Shown piece by piece: positions 16,120-25,100 of a DNA stretch of 64,000 nucleotides. Position 1 is the stretch's first letter, and each line of letters starts with the position of its first letter. The notes below the pieces were generated by a model. It did no database searches. It saw only the letters and a program-made list of their open reading frames with translations, and was not told the DNA's origin. The position numbers and the translations under genes were made by a program. The stretch is from Chitinophaga jiangningensis (GTDB taxonomy: Bacteria; Bacteroidota; Bacteroidia; Chitinophagales; Chitinophagaceae): contig NZ_FRBL01000003.1 in the NCBI RefSeq assembly GCF_900142605.1, positions 186,001 through 250,000 of the forward strand, in the 5' to 3' direction.

Positions 16120-19100
16120 CTACACTATATCCACCATATTCAAATACAAACTCGTCAATTGAATCAGTGGCTTCGGTTCATCCGTCAGATTCGAGAAAAT
16201 CGTGAGGTTGAAGTTCAGCGCAGCATTAGCCGTTCCGGGATTATAATCTTTCAGCCATTGGTCAATCACCTTCACCCAGTTAGCGATCATACCTGCAGGT
16301 GCTTTGTCCGGATGCTGACCCAGGTCAAAGGTCTTACCTGGTTGCATCATCACTGGCAGCTGAATAGTGTTACCCGCCGGGTTTACCTGGTAATGGTAGG
16401 TACCCACCACACTGAAACTTAGCTTCGACTGCTTATTCTTCACCAGCAAGGCATCAAACAGGTTATTGAGCTGCGTTTGTAAATCTGCTTTAACTGGTTT
16501 GCCGGTGATGGTAGCAATATTGATTTCCTCCGTGCGCGCAAAGTTAGGATAATAGTAATTCGGAAATTCCACCGAGCCCGTCGTATATACGAAGGCATTA
16601 TTGGTAGGCTTGCCCGGCACCAGCTCCGCATTCCTGTCGAGATACACCGAAACCGCTGCATCCTGGCGACCGAGGATATTCAGGTTTTTCAGTTTTACCG
16701 TGCGGCCCGGAATGGTTTGACCTACAGCAGCTTTCAGCGGGCCTGCAGCATTAGTATAGTAGTAACTATGCGGCTCCGCGGTATAATCATTTCTGGTGTA
16801 GCCTTCGAGGTCCACCACCGGTACGCCAATAGCCTGGATCACATCGGCAGTAACACCTACTGAAATCACCAGTTCACCGTTTGTTCCAATGCCTTCTTTC
16901 ACTTCAAAATTATAGGGCCCTTCTACGCTTGTGATATTACGCGGATCAAATTGTTTTACCTGTAAACCCTGATTTCCAGCCTGTTTGATGATGTTGCCTG
17001 TCAGGTCAGTATAAGCCTTCAAGGTGGCAGTAGCAGCGGCAACCTCCTGCGGTGTGCTGCTCATGGTAATGAGTTGCAGCTTGTCCAGCGCCTCATTAAT
17101 GGCAGGCACCACGCTGATAAATTGCGCCAGCGCATTAAATGCATCCGGTAAGCCGGTCAGTTTATTCACTTCACCGGTCACCAGGTTAAACCGCACACTA
17201 AAGTGAAGGATATCCTGCGGATAGTGAAATGCCTGGCTATACGAAAACAGGTAGTTCCAGTCCAGTAAGTCGGCCAATGGAGCAGTGCTGCCACTGCTGG
17301 ACAGCTCACCGTTTTGCCTGGTCATACCAGGCACCGGAGGGAATACATTAAGCGGCAGCGGTACCTGCACCGGTAATTTGGATAGCTGCTGCGATGCCAG
17401 TATACTACTGTTCTTACTAAAGAACTGCAGCCAGGAGGAGGCCTTGTAATCCTTAATACCCGGCAACTCTCCAATCTGGTGTTCAATGGAACTGGCCGTG
17501 TAAGCGAGTTGCAGGTCCAGACGCGACAACACTTCTCCGCCCGTTCCCTTGATGATCTGTGGCGAAGAAAGCAGGAAGCGTACCCCCGCCTGCTTGTCCG
17601 GCGCAAGGTTGATCTTAGGTGCAGTAAATTGCAGATTAGGAATTGGTTGCTCATTTTCTCCCACCACTTGTTCCACATTTCCATAAAGAAATGCCGGCTC
17701 ATTCAGGTTATTCTCAAACACATCGGCTGTAAACTCCAGTCCGGATTGCACACTGTAGGCATTGGATAACTGCACGAGCAACGCCTGCCTGAAATCTTCC
17801 CGGATATTTTTCGGGTCCAACCCTTCCTCACTCGCAAACACAGGTACCATCAGGTCTTTGAGGATGTTGGCAAAAGCTTCTTTCTGCCCAATCAACTTTT
17901 CAAAGTAGTTGGTAGCACCAGGACTAACCGCTTTATTTTTCAGATCAATGATCTGAATGCTGGTCACAAAAGCAGGACTCAGCAATTCATCAAAGTTCTC
18001 GAATACCTGCCTGCACCAGAGATTGATGTCGACGTCAATAAAGTCCCTGTTCACCGGCGCGCTGGACGAATCAAACGGCGCGATAGGCACATTGGTTCTG
18101 CTGATCAGCTGATTGGCCACGGGGCGGGGCGCAAATAATTTTGCACCTGCATCCTGGTTAATAGCGTAACCCAGTGAAGGTACGGCAGCTGTTGCTGATG
18201 TACTTAGCCGCGTTACCCATAACACTGATCCCGCTGTTACGGCGGAGTCGAACCGGTCTACACCCGCGGCCACGCGCAGTTCCAGGCTACCGGCGAAGGC
18301 TGCTTCAAAGTCGTTCACAAACTTCGTATAGTTATTGCCGTTACCCGCCGCTAAATCGGAGAGGGGAGCAATGGCCGTACGGGCGACTAAAATAGCCTCG
18401 TTGGAATTTTCTGCCAGCGCAAGCTGACGTCTACCTATAATAAAATTGAGGGTAAGCTGGAAGATATCTTTTGTTTCAACAGTGGCCGGGTCAATATTAA
18501 AAGTGATGATATGCTGCAACGCCGGCACGTCTCCGGTTGCTTTACCAGCGGCCCTGTTATCTAAATACTGGTAAATAGCCTCGATCCATGTTTGCACCAG
18601 GGCCTTGGTCTGATCAGGATCTAACGCCAGCTCACGGTTAGGAAGCAGGCTGGTACTAACGCTCAGGCCTATACCATTTTTATCATTGAGCTGATACCAT
18701 ATCTGTTCATACAATGCCTTATCACCCGCAGCCTTGCTGATGATATTGGAGGTAGCAGGTATTGCCGTGTTGGTAGAAAAGCTGGCCGCCCCTTCATAAC
18801 TCTTCTTCTTATCAGCACTCAGTATATCTTTTACCTGTAGGGAGATATCAATGCCTTCCGGCAAATTCTTCACGGAAAGCTGTACGGATTGCTTGTCGGC
18901 GTTGAGGGTGATCATATCCACTTCCACTTCGGGACTAAACTTGTAATTGGCCTTGTTAGTGGCTGCTGTTTCATCAAGCAGGTTGGTGAACACCGCTGTG
19001 AGCGTGGTGTTATTCACCACTTCCACTTTCAGTAAGCCATCGTAGGAAGCAGCATCAAAGTTTAGCAGTACGTTCAGCGCAGGCTGGGTACCGGTTTTAA

Positions 19101-22100
19101 CCACCTGCCAGTTAGTGCTCACAGCCGGCCATCTGCTCAGCCCTATCAGTGTATCATTGTATTTAATCAGCACGGGCGCATTATTCGGATGCTTGTTATC
19201 CTGGCTGTTGTCCAGTGTTGTGAGGAGGGAGTTGCCATATAAATCCTGCCAGCTGTAATGGATCTGCAATAAATCCCCTAAGCCCTGGTAAGGATTGTTT
19301 TTGTTGTCCGGTGCACCCAGTTGGTTTTGTTTCACTTCTTTTAACAGCGTAATATATCCTAACGAATCAGTGTATTGCCATACATCTGTAGCACCAGGCA
19401 CCGCAAACTTCTTATTGCTGCTGGTTTTGCCTTCCGGTATCACCGGGCATACCGGCATGCTGATATGGCTTTGCCGGAAGAAGGCATTGTCTGCCACGTG
19501 ATATCCCAGCAGGGAGAAATTATTTTGCAGGAAGATCAGCGCAAAGTCTTTGTCACCAGGTTTCGCTGGCACTGCAGCCGGTACCTTGCGTACCGCCTTT
19601 ATGGCCATTTCATTTTGCTTCACGGTACTTTGACTGCTGAGCGGACCGCTCTTAAACGTTACCGGTTTGGTAAGTTCAAACAGGCCACTCACTTGCCTGT
19701 TGGCCACTGCCAGGCCTGACAGGGATATACCGTAATAAGCACCGATAGAGGCCAGCGTGTTGCCACCTTTGCCGGTGCCCACTACCAGCTGGTGGTCCGG
19801 AATATAAAGTGCGGTGTATACTTCCAGCGGGTTGTCCCAATTGGTGACCTGCGGGTTGGCCTGTTTGAGAGATGCGGATGTTACTTCAAACCAGGTGGCA
19901 ATGTCGTTCAGTAAGCCCCCCGGCGCCTGGGTGCCTACCATGTACACCCCACCGGTCAGGGTCAGGGTAGCACCTGTCCTTAATGGCACATCCTTGTTCT
20001 CGTCCGCTACCTGGTCGATGTCAGCAAAGAAGTCCTGCGCAATGCCTGCCAGGCTGGTATTGGCATCTGCCTTTATTTCCACATGTTGCATGAGCGTTTT
20101 TGCAAACAGCGTATGCGCCGTGAAATCTACTGCGGGTGCAGTTACCAGCGTATTCATGTAACTGAATAGCTGATTCCGGTTAGCGTTGCTGAACACTACA
20201 ATCAGTGATACGAAGGCCGTTCCCTGGTTATCGAAAATTCGATCCGGCAGGCCAGCACCGCTTATACTGTTATTGTAATAGAGGTAATAGCCACCCTGAC
20301 TGGTAATACTAGCCTCCCAAAGTAAACGGATAAACGTAGTAGGAGTTACCAGGTGTTGTGAACCTGCTAACTGATTCCGGCTGTCTGCTCCTACATGCGG
20401 CGCCGTAACGGTGGTGAGGTTTACCTGCGCCAGGCCTATGGTCAGTTCATCCGGGTTATCCGTTTGAATACCGCCACCGGCTGTGGAGTCGCTGCTTTGC
20501 GCGTAGGCAATATGCAAACTATCAATCCAGGTATCATTGGCACCTACCTGGTTTACCAGTTTTTCCAGCAGCAGGGTATTGAAGCCATCGGCACCGCCTA
20601 CTTCATACGTGGAGGCGGAGTTAGGACTTCCGGGTACCGGCACAATGCGACGAATCGTAAAATCAATCCTGGTGGCCCATCCATACCCGTTAAAAGGAGC
20701 TTCATGCATTTGCTGGGTAGCCTCATCGTAGGTGCCCAGTTGAAGCGTCATGTAGGGGTTGAGCTGATGGGTATTCGGGTCCGGTACCTGCAGCAGCGCA
20801 TCAGGAATCTTCCAGAGGCGCAGTTGTTGCTGGTCTCCGGCGGTACCTGCATAAGGCATGTTGATGGCCGCCGGGGAAGCCCAGGTAATGTCGGAGTTGA
20901 AAGTATAATTGTTGGGCTCTATCGTATACAACGGCGGAACGCCTAAGGATACCAGGTCCACATCCAGGTAGTTTTTGGTAGCAAAGGCTGTCAGTGCCAC
21001 TGCTTCCTGGTATTGAACGGATGTTGGGGTGATAGTGATATCCAGCTTAGGCTGGTTGTCGAAGCTGATCCACTTGCTGCCATTGTTGCTGAAGGTAAGC
21101 GCAATACTTTTGCCTGTGGTTAGCACCGGCACCTGGAATTGCTGCCCGGTGAGCGCGAACAGTCCCGCAGCATCCGGGAGCTTGTAGCCATCCTTATCTT
21201 CCGTCACCCACATACCCGCAAATTTGGGCGACAACCCTTTCGTTGGCAGGCGCAGGCCAGCCATGTAATAACGGGAAGTAAGCCCGGATAAGTGCTGTAG
21301 GCCCTGGGTAAACTGTATTTCCTGTATCAGCGCACCCACGTTGAATTGCGGCAGCTGCACAATGTCCAGGTCTGCTTCTTCAGTAGTGGCAAACAGGTTC
21401 TTAATGGTTAAGTTCGCAGCAATGGCGGACAATTGTGCCATTGTTACACCGAACTTCGTAGATACTTCATTCAGGTTATCCTTGTCTTTCGTTTTGTAAA
21501 CGAATTCCGGCAGTTGCAGGGTAGTGGCCGGCAGCAACAAATCTTTCAGGGTAAGGATATTACTTTTGTCCAGCAGCTCCTCCACGGTCACCGTCTGGCC
21601 GAAGTGCTTCGCAATGTTTTCCAGCGACTGCTGCGGCAATATCGTATACGCCGGCTGCGTGTCATAAGTAACCGATAAACCTGCTTTCAGGATATCCCCG
21701 TTCTGCTGATTTTGCAGTGCCAGGCTTCTTGCTGTAAATGCGCTGCCATACAGCGCCAGTGCAGCGATGGAGCTAAAGTTGTCGCCCGTTTGCACTACAT
21801 AGCTGCTGCCGTTGATGGTAATGCTGCTATCGGTCGTTAATGTATGCGCTTTGTTGTCTTCAAATAATTTCTCCAACGTATAGTCGGCTCCGTTAGAGAG
21901 CTTCCCGGTATCATTCACCCATTTGATAATGTCGCCTGTAGTCTGATCTTTCTGTATCGGATATACGAAGCGCTTCAGCGAGTTGCTGGCCATTTCCAGC
22001 ATCTGCTTAGCCAGCAGTGCGTAGTAGTCGGCAAATATAAAGCTGCCGATGGAAGGCCCGTCGTCATCACTGAGCCGGAAGGCTTTGTAGGCGGTGTTTT

Positions 22101-25100
22101 TGCCCGCTTTCTCTACCGCTAATTCATTGAAGTACACCCGCAACGCGGCGAGGTAATCGGTGCTGGTGGCGTTGTATGCCGCGTAGGTATAAGCCAGTGG
22201 TTCCGGATCACCGCTGCGTTGTATGGAAAAGCCTATGGATGGCAGCATCGGGAAGTAGGTAGCACTGAGTTCGTTGTCATCGTTGTTGCCTTCGGGTTTA
22301 TGGACCACCACCTTAAACTGCCGCTCCATAAAGGTAAGAATGTCCTTTTCCGGTACAGGTATCGGATTTTCAGCGGAGCTTAAGTAAGCGAGTGCGGTTT
22401 CCAGCGTTTCGCGTGTTACGATCAGCTGATCCACCTCCGCTGCGGTAACCGGGTTCGGCTGCAACGCGGCAATCACCCAGCGGAACACCTGTTTGGCAAC
22501 CTGTTCAAACGCGCTGTCAGCAACCGTTTTCAAGGCTTTTAGCCTGCTGCTGTGCTGATCATCCTGGGGCGCTTTTACGGATTCCATCATCAGCATAGCT
22601 ACCGCGCATGCCTGCTGTGCGGCCAGGGTAGGGGATTGCTCATTTTCATCCCTGGCTGCAGTAATGCCTAAAGCGAGGTAGGCGGTGAGTTCCGCCGGAG
22701 TAGCGGCTGGTTGGAGGTTGTCCCAGTTAAAAGTGAGGTTAGCAGCCAGGAGCCTGTGTTGGAGGAGTTTAACGGCCATGCCTGCACGCTCATGGCGGCG
22801 CAGTTGTGCCAGCGACAACTGTTGTGTGCCATCGGCCCATGGAGCAGTGCCTCCCACGGCTGGCAAGGTAAGGTGATGCTGTATACGCAGGGAGAAGCTG
22901 AAGCTGATGCTGATAAACAGGATTTTGATACTCGCCGACGCAGTTACTTTGGCCGTGAGCGCCAGTTCTACGGGTTCGTACGGTGCAAAATAGAATTGTG
23001 CGGTAATGCTGATTTCTATGTTTACACTGGCTTTTATGATCGCAAAATCCACCGTGCCGTAAAGTTTGCCGATGAGGCCCACCGTACCGCGGATGGAAAA
23101 GTAGTAATCTGTTTCGATACGGTCCCGCTGGCTGCTGGTGGCTGGCAGGTAAGGATTCCATTTGGCAAGCACACCTTCAATGATGGCCGCCACGGTAAGG
23201 CTAAATCCTGCACTGAGTATACCCAGGTTAAATTCATAGCCCACACCTATCTGGAAGCCTACGCCAAAGGCCACTACGGGGTTAAATAGTCCTTTTTTAG
23301 ATGCCGGTACTTTGGTAGTGGTGGCGCTGGACAATTTCGCGAAGTACAGGCCTATGGAGCCCATTACCGGTATGGGTGCCGGCACAAATATGATGGTTTG
23401 CAGGGTAAATGCCCGGGAGAAATCAGTGTTCCACGGGAAGCCGAGGTCCACCTGGAAATCGCCGTTGGTATATACCTGTATGCCGAAAACAGGTAACGTA
23501 ATGTTGAATTGCCCGAGCCGGATATTGCGCATGATGTCAGGCAGCGTGATCTCTGACTGGTATACCCCTACCGACTGGCTGATCTGCCGGTACATAATTT
23601 CAAACTGTAAGCCTTTGAGCACTTTGGCGGCATCACCGTTAAGGGCTATACGAAGACCGTATAGCTTAGGGTCTGCAAATACAACCTGGAGGTTGAATAC
23701 ATAATCGCTTGCCAGTGCCATCACTCCTTGTCCGCTTGCTTTTGGCGGCGGATCTTCGCTGATGCGAACCAGCCCGAAATCCATACCTGTCAGCCAGCCA
23801 CTGTTGGCACTCAGTTTCACCGGCGGCACTTTGCCTTTGGGCGTATCCGGCAGTTTTTCCATGATGGTAATTGCCTGCGATATGCTGGTGGCGCTGGACA
23901 GCCCCTGTACATCCACGTGCTGCCCAAGGGCAAGCATCCGAAGGTCCAGGTATTTATTTCCCTGTGCGGGAGGCGCCGGTGTTGTTTCCGGTTTGGATGC
24001 ATCCCAGCCCAGTGGCTTGCTCTTATCCTGCTGCCACAGGAAGCTTCCCAGCAATTGTACCTGTACACCATTTTGATTCGGGTCAGGCTGATCGGAATTA
24101 TAGCTGAGTTTAAAGCCGGTGATGGTAGCGATGTTGATGCCGAACAATCCGATGTTGATCGGGTTCAGGTCTATTTGGAGGCCTACCTGTTTATCGGTAA
24201 AGTTAAACGTGAGCACGAGGTTGTTAAGTGCAATGGAATCAAGGATATTCCAGGGTGCACCTAAGCTGAATTTGCTGCCGGTAGCCCATTCTACCATGGT
24301 TTCTACCATGCTGCCAATGGTGGTGGACTGCGTGAAGCGAAGGGTAGCAGTGGTTTTATCCGGGTTCGTAGTGGTGATAATTTCTCCCTCCAGCGGTCCC
24401 CACTTAATACCAAATTTTTTAACCTTCGGATCGAAGTTATAGTAAACGGTGAGGCTGATGTTTTGCCAAATGATATCTGCCTGCCCGGTGCCGAAATAAC
24501 CGGTCACCGGCGGATCGGCCTGTAGTAAGGAGGCCAGTGATACCACGCGTTGCTGGTGGGTGATAACAGGTACCTGTGCTTTGCCATGAATCGTTTCTAC
24601 GCCGCCAAAACTTTTGGTACCGCCGTTGTAACCGAGTTTCAGGTTGAGGTCCAGCGAGAGGTCCACGCCCGGTATTTTAATTGGGTCCGCAGTTTTGGCG
24701 GTAAACAGCCAGGAGTTAGTAGCGGTTTCAATTTCAATGCCGAGGCCATCGATGTTGATGTCAAATTCTTTGGTTATTTCCCATTGCAGGTAATCGCGCA
24801 TGAAGTCCACCAACTTTATAACGCCGGAAGTTTGCTGTGCCATAAATTTCCAGCCGTTGCCCTTGCCGAGATAGTTCGCGGTAAGGAGCATGCCGATATT
24901 TGCGCCTTTAGGGAGTATAACAATGGAACCAACGAGGCTGCCCGTATGAGAGGAGTTGTTACCGTTGAGCGCCAGAGAGAGGTACTCTATGGTTAGCACT
25001 GTACGGCCCAGGATCACAATCGGCCAATCCAGTTGAAGTGTGGTGTCAATCGTGTAGGCGCCGTTGTTAGTATCGTAACTGATTGCCAGTGCGGTGATTG

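Noticed and set aside
22711..23289. Rightward 192-codon frame inside the giant gene
   Set aside because: Antisense to the Gly/aliphatic-rich part of the giant protein; no signal, domain or promoter of its own.
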